DNA of 64,000 nucleotides from an uncultured Eubacteriales bacterium (GCA_902786855.1 CADAEH010000009.1:1-64000), one strand, 5' to 3'. Positions 26,445 to 35,828 are shown, counted from the first letter of the stretch. Notes: generated by a model not told the origin, from the letters alone. Translations and numbers: made by a program.

Positions 26445-27356
26445 TCAGAACGCTTCTCCCATGGCGGTCATAGTTTCTGTTATCTCAAGTATCTTGTCAC
26501 GGACATATACAGCTGCAGGTGTCAGCTTACGCCCTGAAGCCCATGTAAGATACAGGGGCATCATTGCTTCGGGATGCTCGACTGAGACCATTCTGATTGA
26601 GCGTACATTGTGCGGTACACCGACGGACAGACCTACTCCTGCGCCAGAAGCTACAGCAAGATGCTGTGCAGTCCAGTCAGATACATAAGTGATCTCAGGC
26701 TTTACATCCTCTGCCTTGAACATGTTCTTGATATGGTTATCCAGATTGGAATTGATATCGATCGCTATGATCTTTTCATCGCAGAACTCGCTGACCTTTA
26801 CACTTTCGCGCTTTGCAAGAGGATGCCAGACGGGAACGATAAGGTAGATCCTGTGATTGCCTATGAATCTTGACTCACAGCCGTCAGTCATCTCGCTGGC
26901 GGAGATGATCATATCGCATTGCCCATGGATCAGATGTTCCCTGAGATCAGTCCAGTTGTGATCCACCTCGAAGTTGAGCTCAATGTTGTTATCATCATCA
27001 GCGCAGGCGTCATGGAACCTGCTGATCAGGACCGGTGCGAATGTCATAGCAACACTAAAGAAAAACTCGAGTTTTACCTTGCCGTAGAGAGAACTCTTCA
27101 TGCTTATGATCTCACTCTCGCCGTCTTCTATCATCTTGAGACTGGCTTCTGCATATGGAAGTAGAGCTTTGCCGTAAGGAGTCAGGTCTATCTTGCGATT
27201 AGGTCTTCTGATGAAGAGAGAGACTCCGAGTTCGCTTTCCAGTTCACGGATCGAATAGCTGAGGCTTGACTGAGCAACATACAGATTGTTGGCTGCTGCA
27301 GTGAAGTGGCGCATTTTAGCTACTTCACAGAAGTATTTCAGCTGAGTAAGTGTCAT
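26445..27356 (-). CDS. LysR-family transcriptional regulator of the redox cluster
   Basis: This is a 303-aa protein. The N-terminal helix-turn-helix reads MTLTQLKYFCEVAKMRHFTA, then NLYVAQSSLSYSIRELE, and is followed by the effector-binding domain. The ATG is preceded on the minus strand by GGGGGATGG. It is divergent from the SDR/OYE operon at 27627, and the 270-bp intergenic region carries a shared 21-bp element and a TTAGAC promoter. It is therefore the likely regulator of the cluster. The effector is unknown. Confidence 0.9.
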   Translation of the reverse strand: MTLTQLKYFCEVAKMRHFTAAANNLYVAQSSLSYSIRELESELGVSLFIRRPNRKIDLTPYGKALLPYAEASLKMIEDGESEIISMKSSLYGKVKLEFFFSVAMTFAPVLISRFHDACADDDNNIELNFEVDHNWTDLREHLIHGQCDMIISASEMTDGCESRFIGNHRIYLIVPVWHPLAKRESVKVSEFCDEKIIAIDINSNLDNHIKNMFKAEDVKPEITYVSDWTAQHLAVASGAGVGLSVGVPHNVRSIRMVSVEHPEAMMPLYLTWASGRKLTPAAVYVRDKILEITETMTAMGEAF

Positions 27357-27468
27357 AATACCATCCCCCTATGAAGAACTCTTACTACGTAATTGTAAAG
27401 ATTGTTAATTTTATGCTAATTGATAATATCATGCCTGATTTGACCCTTTCAAGGAGCGTGGCAGACCT

Positions 27469-27489
27469 CATCATACAAGTTTTCGATCA
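27469..27489. promoter_or_regulatory. Shared upstream element, copy 2
   Basis: CATCATACAAG then T then TTTCGATCA, 20 of 21 bases identical to 18875-18895. It lies between the LysR gene and the SDR promoter, a usual place for a LysR recognition site. Confidence 0.5.
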
Positions 27490-27556
27490 TGGTTCCTAAT
27501 CAGTTTTACTGCAGAGGAGCACGTGCCTGATCGAATTTTCTTATCGAATTCTTGTG

Positions 27557-27585
27557 TTAGACAGCAGATTTTCGATCGATATACT
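27557..27585 (+). promoter_or_regulatory. Putative TTAGAC-type promoter
   Basis: TTAGAC (27557-27562), 17-nt spacer, TATACT (27580-27585), upstream of the second SDR. Confidence 0.5.
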
Positions 27586-27626
27586 TTTAATTAGAAACAG
27601 GGCAGATGCAAAAAGGAGATAACCCA

Positions 27627-28460
27627 ATGTCAGGAAGAAAATGGCTGATCACAGGTATCAGCAGCGGATTCGGAAATGAAATCGCCAGGCAGGCACTTGC
27701 GGCAGGAGACATAGTTTTCGGTACTGCAAGGAATATGAAAAAGCTTGAAGATCTGGAGTCACAATATCCTGAAACTCTTTTGACAGCATCTCTGGATGTT
27801 ACGGATACAGAATCTGTATACAGAGTGACTGACGAAGCATTCGACAAGCTCGGTACGGTGGACGTTGTTGTAAGTAACGCAGGATACGGACTGTATGGTG
27901 CAGCTGAAGAGATCTCAGATGATGAAGCGCTGCTCCAGATACAGACCAACCTGATAGGGTCGATCGCCTTCATCCGTTCGACACTGCCGTATCTTCGCAG
28001 ACAGAGACACGGCCGCATCATACAGGTCGCTTCGGTGGCAGGACAGGTCGGATATGCCGGCAACTCACTCTACAATGCGACAAAATTCGGTATCACCGGT
28101 TACTGTGAAGCCCTGTCGATCGAGATGGAACCGTTCAATGTAGGCGTGACTGTCGTTGAACCGGGCGGTGCCAGGACAGACTTCAGATACGGCGGAGTCA
28201 AGGTAGCCGAGAACCTGATCCCTGAATACGCACACGCTCACGGTTTCCTGGACATGATCGATGCATCCAAGGGCCTTGCCCCGGGAGATCCTGAAGCAAT
28301 GGCATCCAGGATAATCGAATCAGTAGATCAGGATCCTGCACCAAAACACATCGCTCTCGGTTCTCAGGCATTGAGACAGATCCTCGAAGACCTTTCATCA
28401 AGGCTCGCCGGGTATTGCAGTCAGATAGAGCTTGCAGCATCAACAGATGTAAAAGAATAA
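27627..28460 (+). CDS. SDR-family oxidoreductase 2
   Basis: This 277-aa classical short-chain dehydrogenase has TGISSGFG near residues 8-15, NAGYG in the middle, and the catalytic Tyr and Lys in LYNATKFGITG. TARNMKKLE after beta-2 suggests NADP(H) preference. AAAGGAG precedes the ATG at 27627. It is co-transcribed with the flavo-iron-sulfur reductase 42 bp downstream. It probably acts on a hydroxyl or keto group in the same pathway. Confidence 0.9.
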   Translation: MSGRKWLITGISSGFGNEIARQALAAGDIVFGTARNMKKLEDLESQYPETLLTASLDVTDTESVYRVTDEAFDKLGTVDVVVSNAGYGLYGAAEEISDDEALLQIQTNLIGSIAFIRSTLPYLRRQRHGRIIQVASVAGQVGYAGNSLYNATKFGITGYCEALSIEMEPFNVGVTVVEPGGARTDFRYGGVKVAENLIPEYAHAHGFLDMIDASKGLAPGDPEAMASRIIESVDQDPAPKHIALGSQALRQILEDLSSRLAGYCSQIELAASTDVKE

Positions 28461-28502
28461 ACAGATAATAATTCAGCAATCAAAGTGCGGAAGGAGAATA
28501 TT

Positions 28503-30494
28503 ATGGCAACTAATTATCCACATTCACTCAGTCCACTGAATATCGGAAAAGTACAGATCCGTAACAGGTATGCGCTTGCCCCGATGGGAACAGGCAGCAT
28601 GGGCGGTCCGAAAGGAGAGTACACAGACAACACTATCGAGTACTATCTCGAAAGAGCACGCGGCGGTTTTGGCCTTATCGTCATGGGCAGTATCATCGTT
28701 GATATGGAAGCTCAGAAGCCTGACCTGATCAACGGCCCTATTCCTCCTTCATACGCACCTATGGTATGGAGAGAATCCGCATGCCGTCTTGTAGAGAGGA
28801 TCCATGCATACGGAACCAAGGTATTCATGCAGATCGGTTTTGGCCACGGCAGACAGAAGCCTGGTCAGAAGGCACCGTCTCCGATCCCAAGATACGCTGA
28901 TCCAAGCGAGATATGCGAGCAGATCACAGTTGAAGAGATCAAGACCAAGATCGCATATATGGTCAAGACAGCTAAGATGGCTAAGGACGCTGGCTTCGAC
29001 GGAGTCGAAGTACACGCTATGCACTGGGGATATCTTCTCGACCAGTTTGCACTTGCTATCTGCAACTTCCGTGATGACGAATACGGCGGGAGCCTTGAGA
29101 ACAGACTGAGAGTACACAAAGAGATCGTCGAAGGCATCAAGGCTGAGTGCGGAGCTGATTTCCCTGTATCTATCCGTATGGGTATGAAGTCATGGATCAA
29201 AGGCTTCAACAAGCCATCTCTCTTCGGAGATGAAGAGGCAGGCCGTACCATCGAAGAAGCATGCGAGATCGCAAAGCTGCTCGAGTCTTATGGATATGAC
29301 ATGCTCGACTGCAACTCCGGAATATATGATTCTTTCTACTATGCGGTAGCACCTGCATATATGGAAAAAGGTTACAATATCAAACTCGCAAAAGAGATCA
29401 AGAAGAATGTAAGCATTCCTGTTTTCGTAGCAGGCAAAATGAACGATCCTGACATGTGCGAGCAGGCGATCGCCAACGGTGAGATCGATGGTGTCGCTCT
29501 CGGAAGATCGGGACTCGCTGAAGCAGCTTATCCGCAGTGGCTCGAAAGAGGCCGCCCGGACAAGATCCATCCTTGCATCGCTTGCGGAAACTGCATGGCA
29601 TCATCTTTCTCGAAGGTTTCTGCTACATGCGCTGTAAACCCGGTAGGGATGAGACCTGGACAGTATCCGACTCTCAGAGCACTTCAGCCTAAGAATGTTG
29701 TCGTGGTAGGCGGCGGTGTAGGCGGCATGGAAGCTGCCAGGACAGCAGCTCTCCGCGGACACAAAGTCACACTGATCGAGCGCTCAGACAGACTCGGCGG
29801 CAGACTCTTTGATGCAGGCAGACATGCATTCAAGCAGGATATCCGTAATCTGGCAAAGTGGTATGAAAACGAGATCAGAGAACTGGGTGTAGAGATCAAA
29901 ACTGAGACGGAAGCAACACCTGAACTCCTGAAAGAGCTTGGTGCTCAGACAGTGATCATGTCAGTTGGAGCTGACCCTGTAATGCCTAGACGTATTCCTG
30001 GCATCGATCATCCTAAGGCAGTATCCTGTGAGGATGTTATCTCCGGAAAGAAGAAAGTAGGCGAAAAGGTTGCTATTATCGGTGCCGGTCTTGTAGGTGC
30101 TGAGATGGCGTATGACATGGCTAAGGAAGAAGGCAAGAAGGTCGTTCTCGTTGACGGTCTCGACGATATCCTTTCCAACGATCCTAACGGTGTGCCGTTC
30201 CAGACACGCTGGATGCTCAATGAGCTGCTTGCGCTCAACGGAGTAGAGAAATACATGGGTCACATGCTTGACTGCATAAATGATAAGGGCTGCGTTCTCA
30301 AGAGCAAAAATGGAGAACAGGTGCAGATCGAGTGTGATGACGTTATCATCGCTATCGGATTCAGAGCAAGGAAGTCGATGCGTGAGGATCTCTACGGTTC
30401 CGACATGGAAGTATACGAGATCGTAGCAGGAAACGGGATCGGCAGCATTGCCAGCCAGGTCAATGATGCTTATGAGATCGCAAGACATCTGTAA
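28503..30494 (+). CDS. Old-Yellow-Enzyme/2,4-dienoyl-CoA-reductase-type flavoprotein
   Basis: This is a 663-aa multidomain reductase. Residues 1 to about 350 are the FMN TIM barrel (RYALAPMGTGSMGG, then GFDGVEVHAMHWGYLLDQF). A [4Fe-4S] motif follows with cysteines at about 358, 361, 364 and 376 (CIACGNC). Then come FAD/NAD domains with GGGVGGMEAA near 404 and AIIGAGLVGAEMA later. The family (FadH, BaiCD/BaiH, TMADH) reduces activated C=C bonds or demethylates amines. AAGGAG precedes the ATG at 28503. With SDRs and alcohol dehydrogenases around it, a role as ene-reductase is likely. Confidence 0.93.
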   Translation: MATNYPHSLSPLNIGKVQIRNRYALAPMGTGSMGGPKGEYTDNTIEYYLERARGGFGLIVMGSIIVDMEAQKPDLINGPIPPSYAPMVWRESACRLVERIHAYGTKVFMQIGFGHGRQKPGQKAPSPIPRYADPSEICEQITVEEIKTKIAYMVKTAKMAKDAGFDGVEVHAMHWGYLLDQFALAICNFRDDEYGGSLENRLRVHKEIVEGIKAECGADFPVSIRMGMKSWIKGFNKPSLFGDEEAGRTIEEACEIAKLLESYGYDMLDCNSGIYDSFYYAVAPAYMEKGYNIKLAKEIKKNVSIPVFVAGKMNDPDMCEQAIANGEIDGVALGRSGLAEAAYPQWLERGRPDKIHPCIACGNCMASSFSKVSATCAVNPVGMRPGQYPTLRALQPKNVVVVGGGVGGMEAARTAALRGHKVTLIERSDRLGGRLFDAGRHAFKQDIRNLAKWYENEIRELGVEIKTETEATPELLKELGAQTVIMSVGADPVMPRRIPGIDHPKAVSCEDVISGKKKVGEKVAIIGAGLVGAEMAYDMAKEEGKKVVLVDGLDDILSNDPNGVPFQTRWMLNELLALNGVEKYMGHMLDCINDKGCVLKSKNGEQVQIECDDVIIAIGFRARKSMREDLYGSDMEVYEIVAGNGIGSIASQVNDAYEIARHL

Positions 30495-30529
30495 TAGAGA
30501 AAACCGTTTACGGCATTGAAATTGCTGTA

Positions 30530-30557
30530 TTAGACATCAGAAACACCGGATTATAAA
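30530..30557 (+). promoter_or_regulatory. Putative TTAGAC-type promoter
   Basis: TTAGAC (30530-30535), 16-nt spacer, TATAAA (30552-30557). AGAAACACCG inside the spacer is also found at 18903-18912 near another promoter of this class. Confidence 0.45.
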
Positions 30558-30607
30558 ATTTAATTGTAAGAACAAAGGAACACTTTTGATATATACAGGA
30601 GGCAGAT

Positions 30608-31813
30608 ATGTACGATTTTTACTTCCATCTGAATACGAAGTTTTACTACGGAAAAGGCGTTGTAGCACAGATCGCAGACGAGATTCTTAACTACGGAAAC
30701 AAGGCATTCTTCATCTATGATGAGATCCCGGCAAAGGCATCGGGAGCCCATGATCTGATCCACAAAGTCTGCGGTGAAAAAGGTATTGCCGTGACTGATT
30801 TCGCGATCACTGATCCACATCCTAAGCATACAACTATTGATGAAGCCAGAGCTCTTCTGAAGCAGAACGGTGCAGATGTAGTAGTTGCACTCGGCGGAGG
30901 AGTTACGGTCGACTCAGCTAAAGCTATCTGCCTCACAATAACTCATGATGGCAGCTGCTGGGATGTATTCGAGGCTGCAGAGAAGATCGAATCTCTCTCA
31001 ACACAGGGAAAGAAGGAGGAAGGTGTACTTCCGCTTATAACAATCCCTACGATAGCTGCCAGCGGCTCGGAGGTTTCGAATGTCGCAGTAATCGAAAACC
31101 ACGAGAAACAGCTCAAGCTTGACTACCGCAGCGATGCGTTGAGACCTGTAGCAGTATTCACCGATCCTACATACACATATACGGTTCCAAAATTTCCTAC
31201 CGCATGCGGCATACTGGATATAATGTCACATTCATATGAGGGATATTTCAGCCACAGCACAGGAAGCATGCAGGATGGTATCTCAGAGACGATCCAGAGG
31301 ACATGTGTTGAACACGGAAGAAAGGTAATGCTTGTACCAAATGCTTACGAATCAAGAGCACAGCTTCTGTGGGCAGCTCAGCTGTCGATCGCACATCTGT
31401 CAGATCAGGGAAGAAAATTTGTTGGCAATATCCATGCTACAGAGCGCGTGGTCAGCACATATTTCGGATTCCCGCACGGAGCAGGCGTAGCAATCATGTC
31501 ACTTGCATGGTTCAAGTATGCACTCAATGACCAGACCGCTTATAGATTTGCAAGATGGGCCAAGAATGTATGGGGAGTAAATCCTGCACTCGATGATATG
31601 ACAGCAGCAAGAGAAGGTCTCAAGCGCTATGAAGCATTCGTTGAGGAACTTGGTGTACCTACCAGACTCAGCCAGTCAAGACTCGAGGTCAGCAAAGAAC
31701 TCGTAGCAAAATGTGCAGATGAAGTATGGGAAAGAGTCGATACCAGCACATGGTTCAAGCCGCTTAGCAGCAAACAGGAGCTTCTTGATTACATGATGCT
31801 TGCATGGGAATAG
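30608..31813 (+). CDS. Iron-containing alcohol dehydrogenase 3 (BDH-like)
   Basis: This 401-aa group III alcohol dehydrogenase of the butanol-dehydrogenase branch is clearly distant from the other two. It has LGGGVTVDSAKAIC near 97-110, PTIAASGSEVSNVAV, the metal-site segment DIMSHSYEGYF, and FGFPHGAGVAIM. CAGGAGG precedes the start. It is the last gene of the cluster before a clear terminator. It probably reduces an aldehyde with NAD(P)H. Confidence 0.92.
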   Translation: MYDFYFHLNTKFYYGKGVVAQIADEILNYGNKAFFIYDEIPAKASGAHDLIHKVCGEKGIAVTDFAITDPHPKHTTIDEARALLKQNGADVVVALGGGVTVDSAKAICLTITHDGSCWDVFEAAEKIESLSTQGKKEEGVLPLITIPTIAASGSEVSNVAVIENHEKQLKLDYRSDALRPVAVFTDPTYTYTVPKFPTACGILDIMSHSYEGYFSHSTGSMQDGISETIQRTCVEHGRKVMLVPNAYESRAQLLWAAQLSIAHLSDQGRKFVGNIHATERVVSTYFGFPHGAGVAIMSLAWFKYALNDQTAYRFARWAKNVWGVNPALDDMTAAREGLKRYEAFVEELGVPTRLSQSRLEVSKELVAKCADEVWERVDTSTWFKPLSSKQELLDYMMLAWE

Positions 31814-31860
31814 ATGATAATCATATAAATTCAATATACCAACCTCCCTGAAACAGCAAG

Positions 31861-31896
31861 ATTGCTCACCGATAAAAAGGTGGGCAATTTTGTTTT
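31861..31896 (+). terminator. Terminator ending the redox cluster
   Basis: ATTGCTCACC (31861-31870) pairs with GGTGGGCAAT (31879-31888), then TTTGTTTT. Confidence 0.85.
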
Positions 31897-32047
31897 ACAC
31901 AAATATCCTGCTTATCAATAATGAATTGCCGGTGCAGGCCGGTTTTATATGGTAGATAATGTACTTGACTTTGCTGTGGATCATGACAAAAATAGAGGAT
32001 GAACATTCTCTAAAGCAGCATAATTCTTGGGCAGGAAATAATAAGTT

Positions 32048-32851
32048 ATGAAGAAGATAGAATTTGAACAGCTTAATAATACCCGTGATCTTGGCGGGAT
32101 TGTTGTACAGGATGGGTCTACGATTGTTCCGGACAGACTGATAAGAAGCGGCAGACTAGGCATAGGGTCTGAAAGCGATATAAAGAGGATGGGCGAACTG
32201 GTTTCTGTTGTAGTGGATTTTCGCAGCGACAATGAGAGGTCTGAAACTCCGGACCCTGATATGCCCGGTGTTGAAAACATCCACATCCCTATTATCGATG
32301 ACCTTGCCGCCGGCGTCAGCAGAGATCAGAAGTCAGATGAAGAAGCTTTTATGATGCTGGCTAACGATCCTGACGGAGCTCTTGAATATATGTGCAGAAC
32401 ATATGAGGGCTTCGTGGCATCTGAGTCTGCGCGAAAAGGGTACAGACAGTTCGTGGATCTGCTGCTGGATGACAGAGATAAGGCAGTGCTGTGGCATTGT
32501 ACTGCAGGCAAGGACAGGGCAGGATTCGCGACTGTGATCGTTCTGGAGATACTCGGTGCTGACAGAGACACGATCACTCAGAACTATCTCAGGACTAATG
32601 AACTGATCGAAGATGATATACAAAGAATGATCGGAATGTTCTTCAGAATGACCGGAGCAGCTGATCCCAATACCGGCGTGGCTCTGAAGCATATGTTCAG
32701 TGCCAGAAAGGAATATCTTGAAGCTGCATATGACATGGTCGAAAAACTGTATGGGGACTTCGGGATATTCCTGAATGAAGGACTCGGACTCAGAGATGAA
32801 GATATATCGAAGATGAGAGAAATGTATCTTGTACCTTCTCGCATCATATGA
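32048..32851 (+). CDS. Tyrosine-protein phosphatase (Y_phosphatase3 type)
   Basis: This 267-aa phosphatase has the family's early NTRDLGG, RSGRL and DFRSDNE signatures. The P-loop is WHCTAGKDRAGF with Cys151 and Arg157, the HCxxGKDR variant common in bacterial tyrosine/lipid phosphatases. No signal peptide is seen. It stands alone, with a weak AGGA before the ATG. The substrate could be phosphotyrosine or a phosphoinositide-like lipid. Confidence 0.9.
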   Translation: MKKIEFEQLNNTRDLGGIVVQDGSTIVPDRLIRSGRLGIGSESDIKRMGELVSVVVDFRSDNERSETPDPDMPGVENIHIPIIDDLAAGVSRDQKSDEEAFMMLANDPDGALEYMCRTYEGFVASESARKGYRQFVDLLLDDRDKAVLWHCTAGKDRAGFATVIVLEILGADRDTITQNYLRTNELIEDDIQRMIGMFFRMTGAADPNTGVALKHMFSARKEYLEAAYDMVEKLYGDFGIFLNEGLGLRDEDISKMREMYLVPSRII

Positions 32852-32899
32852 CACATGATCTCACTGCGACAGGGCTATTCTGAGCAAAAAGTGACCGCG

Positions 32900-33373
32900 T
32901 TATTCAGACAAGTATTCTTCTTCGAAAAATTCATTAGTACACTCTATGAATGCTTTCATCGCTGGAGTCACCCATTTGCTCGAGTTGTATAGCAGCTGGC
33001 TCCATGCATCCGGGATCGTTTCCTGTGTGTCTATCCTGATCAGTGATGCGCTGTCAAGCTCACGCTGAACAATGAACCTCGGTAAAAGTGATCTGCCGTA
33101 CCCCTGAATTATCATGCGTACGATAGCGCCGGGAGAACTGAATTCTATACGCGAAGCAGCTCGTATATTTTTCTCAGCTGCTTTGACGCACCCCGGATAT
33201 TCTCTGCGCATACCTATGTCGAATACAAATTCATGCCTGTTCTGTTTCAGTCCGTCTATCATCGCTTCTCTTGAGTCAATTGTCTGTACCGTAATATTGA
33301 TGCCCGGATAACGGAGCTTGAATTCCATAAGAAGTGATGGAAGCAGCCCTAAGGTGTTCCCTGGAAGCTTTAC
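32900..33373 (-). pseudogene. LysR regulator fragment, N-terminus lost
   Basis: Reading leftward, the frame opens with KLPGNTLGLLPSLLMEFKLR, the start of a LysR effector-binding domain, and continues to a natural-looking end. A TAA lies just upstream of the K-L-P-G segment, and no helix-turn-helix part exists. Instead, sequence of a B3/B4 gene begins within about 20 bp. It is therefore a truncated remnant. An internal ATG at 33328 could express about 142 aa, but that would lack DNA binding. Confidence 0.75.
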
Positions 33374-33384
33374 TTAAAAGAGTA

Positions 33385-33822
33385 AAGAACGGAGGAGATA
33401 TAAGATGCCTGATACCGCTTGTCGACATCTACGACGGAATCTCGCTGAGGCACGAACTTCCGATCGGCGGCGAGGACATAGACAGATTTGATGGAGACAA
33501 CAGATTAACAATTGCAGACGGAGATGAGGAGTTCATCACATATGGCAGCGATAAGAGCGAACCGCCGTATCCCGGCGAGGTAGTTTATAAAGATGACGCA
33601 GGTGCTATCTGCAGATGCTTCAATTGGAGAGAGTCTGTCAGAACGATGTTGACAGAGGATACTAAGAATGCATTTATGTGCGTTGAAATGACCAGCGCAG
33701 ACAGGCTGGATGATCTTAATGCAGGATAAGACCACCTGGCTGAGATGATAAAGTCAGAGCTTGGCGGCACTGTCGAAAAGCACATATTGAACAGAGATAA
33801 CAGAGAGATGGATCTGGTATAA
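33385..33822 (+). pseudogene. B3/B4 tRNA-binding-domain protein fragment
   Basis: The frame contains LIPLVDIYDGISLRHELPIG and CRCFNWRESVRTMLTED, typical of stand-alone B3/B4 (phenylalanyl-tRNA-synthetase-beta-like) proteins, which edit or bind aminoacyl-tRNA. The first half of the protein is missing. An in-frame TAA at 33727 splits the C-terminus, since the following 30 codons (DHLAEMIKSELGG and so on) continue the family's ending. Loss of function is clear from both defects. Confidence 0.75.
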
Positions 33823-34161
33823 ACAGACCAAATCCCTCAAGAGGCTAAAGTGATCTTATTCCAGGCAACAGAGAGTCGTTCAATTGAGCGGCTCTTTTCT
33901 TTCTGCGTATTGCAGCTAACTGCATGATCTGTATATCTATAGCTGTGCAGATGCTCGGAGATCTGTATATATTAAGGTGCCCGGAAACAGTCCGATGCTG
34001 CTGCATCAAAGTTGACAAGAAGATAATAAATATAAGATAATTAAATGTCATGAACAACAGGATCATCCGCGTTCCTGGCAATTCCGGGTACTGGGGCAGA
34101 AGGGGTTATTCTTGATATATGATAGTTATATTACTACAGTTTACAGGTGACGGTTTTACGA
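33823..34161. other. Intergenic stretch with a terminator-like hairpin
   Basis: No gene is supportable here. AGAGTCGTTCAATTGAGCGGCTCT (positions about 33872-33895) folds on itself with some G-U pairs and is followed by TTTTCTTTC, so it is probably the terminator of the broken B3/B4 gene. The rest holds no clear promoter or repeat. Confidence 0.5.
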
Positions 34162-35751
34162 ATGGAACTGACAAACAGTAACATAGGAATAATAATCGAA
34201 GATTGCCGTACGACTCTGAACAAGTGCAAACTGTCTGCTGAAGACGCAGAGACTTTCATTGATACCGCATCAGAGATCCTGAATCTTTACAGAGATTCTC
34301 TGGGCGAAGAAAGTACCATAAGATATCATGTCAGAAAGCGTTCAGGCCGGACTGAACTCAGATTCGGTGTCAAAGGCAAAAAACACGATATATTCGAAGA
34401 AGGTGACGGAGCTGAAGAACGCAGAAAGCTTAAGACTGTAGACAGAGTCCTGTTCGATCAGAAATCTGCACTTACTTACCGATATACATCAGGTTATAAC
34501 ATCGTTACTGTCCGTTCCGGAAAGAAGAGAACCAGCAGCAACATGCTGAAGCAGCCGATGATACAGGCTGTGATAGGCGGGCTTGTTGCGGGACTGATAT
34601 GCCTGCAGCTGCCTGAAGCGGCAAATGCTTTTATTGTAAATGAAGTCACAGAACCGGTACTCACGGTAGCTTTGGCTGTCTTATCCGGTCTTCTCGGACC
34701 GATCGTTTTCCTTTCCATCGTCAGAGCGGTCAGCGCACTTGACAGTTTAGATGAGTTCACAGGCCTTGGGAGCAAAGTGCTGAAAAGGTTTCTGATAACT
34801 ACGCTATGCATAGCGGTTTTCTCAGATATTCTCGGAGTAATATTCTTTCCATTCTTCGGAAGGCGCGATATCGCTTTTGATCCCGGTAAACTGATAGAGA
34901 TCTCCCTGGATGTTATCCCCACCAGCTTTGTGACTCCTTTTGTAGAAAACAATATACCTCAGATCGTGATACTGGGTATCGGGATGGGTGCAGTATTGCT
35001 GCGGCTCGGAGACAGGGCGAAAGGGCTTTCAGATATGCTTTCGCAGATCTTCGAGTGGCTGGCGGGGTTGATGGAAACCATTAAGGTGATCCTGCCGATC
35101 GTGCCATTCCTCAGTGTTTTCAATATTGTAGCCAGAGGGGAGACCACGATCTTCCTGAGGGGATGGAAATACATTGTAGCTACATACATCTGTATGGCAC
35201 TATGTGTGCTTTTCAAGATCTTCAAAGTGCATAAAAAATGCAGTATAGATATTCCGGTGATATGGAGCAAGATCAAGCCTGTTGTGAGAAGCTGTCTGCT
35301 GGCTGGCTCGTCCAGATCCGAAAGCAGTTACATTACTGAAATATCAGAAAAGGAACTTGGCATCGATCGGGATTACACATCATTCTGGGTCCCGATGAGC
35401 GATGGTATGCTTGATCCGGCACTGACAATTTCTTTCGTGCTGGCTCCATTTCTTGTTGCAGATATAACAGGAACACCGGTATCTTTTTCATTCCTGCTTA
35501 TTCTTATGCTTCTCGCAGTCGAACTCTCCATGGCATCACCGGGACTTACAGCAGGATATACACTTATTTTCCAGTCCCTCGGAATGTCTGCTGATTATGT
35601 TGGAATGTTCTCTGTTTTTAGCATTGTTATAAAAAACTGCGCAGCTGCATGCGGTGCTGCTTACAAGATACTGGAGCATATCGAGTCTGCATATGTTACT
35701 GAGCATATAGATATGTCTGTTTTCAATAAACCGATCAGGCAGACAACCTGA
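34162..35751 (+). CDS. Dicarboxylate/amino-acid:cation symporter (SDF) with N-terminal extra domain
   Basis: This is a 529-aa protein. Residues from about 128 on are a glutamate/dicarboxylate symporter of the SDF/DAACS family: eight or so membrane helices, ending with repeat-loop segments such as SFWVPMSDGMLDPALTISFV and ASPGLTAGYTL. The first 125 residues are soluble and are not part of the standard transporter. They recall a degenerate GHKL/ATPase-like domain (DTASEILNLYRDSLGEES, then GVKGKKHDIFEEG). The ATG at 34162 is chosen over a GTG at 34147. The substrate is probably an acidic or neutral amino acid. The extra domain is likely regulatory. Confidence 0.8.
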   Translation: MELTNSNIGIIIEDCRTTLNKCKLSAEDAETFIDTASEILNLYRDSLGEESTIRYHVRKRSGRTELRFGVKGKKHDIFEEGDGAEERRKLKTVDRVLFDQKSALTYRYTSGYNIVTVRSGKKRTSSNMLKQPMIQAVIGGLVAGLICLQLPEAANAFIVNEVTEPVLTVALAVLSGLLGPIVFLSIVRAVSALDSLDEFTGLGSKVLKRFLITTLCIAVFSDILGVIFFPFFGRRDIAFDPGKLIEISLDVIPTSFVTPFVENNIPQIVILGIGMGAVLLRLGDRAKGLSDMLSQIFEWLAGLMETIKVILPIVPFLSVFNIVARGETTIFLRGWKYIVATYICMALCVLFKIFKVHKKCSIDIPVIWSKIKPVVRSCLLAGSSRSESSYITEISEKELGIDRDYTSFWVPMSDGMLDPALTISFVLAPFLVADITGTPVSFSFLLILMLLAVELSMASPGLTAGYTLIFQSLGMSADYVGMFSVFSIVIKNCAAACGAAYKILEHIESAYVTEHIDMSVFNKPIRQTT

Positions 35752-35828
35752 CAGGTCATTTCTAAGTCAAAATACAGAACCATTCGCAATATCAGTTGAT
35801 TGAACTGAATACAAGGACGCAAAGGATC

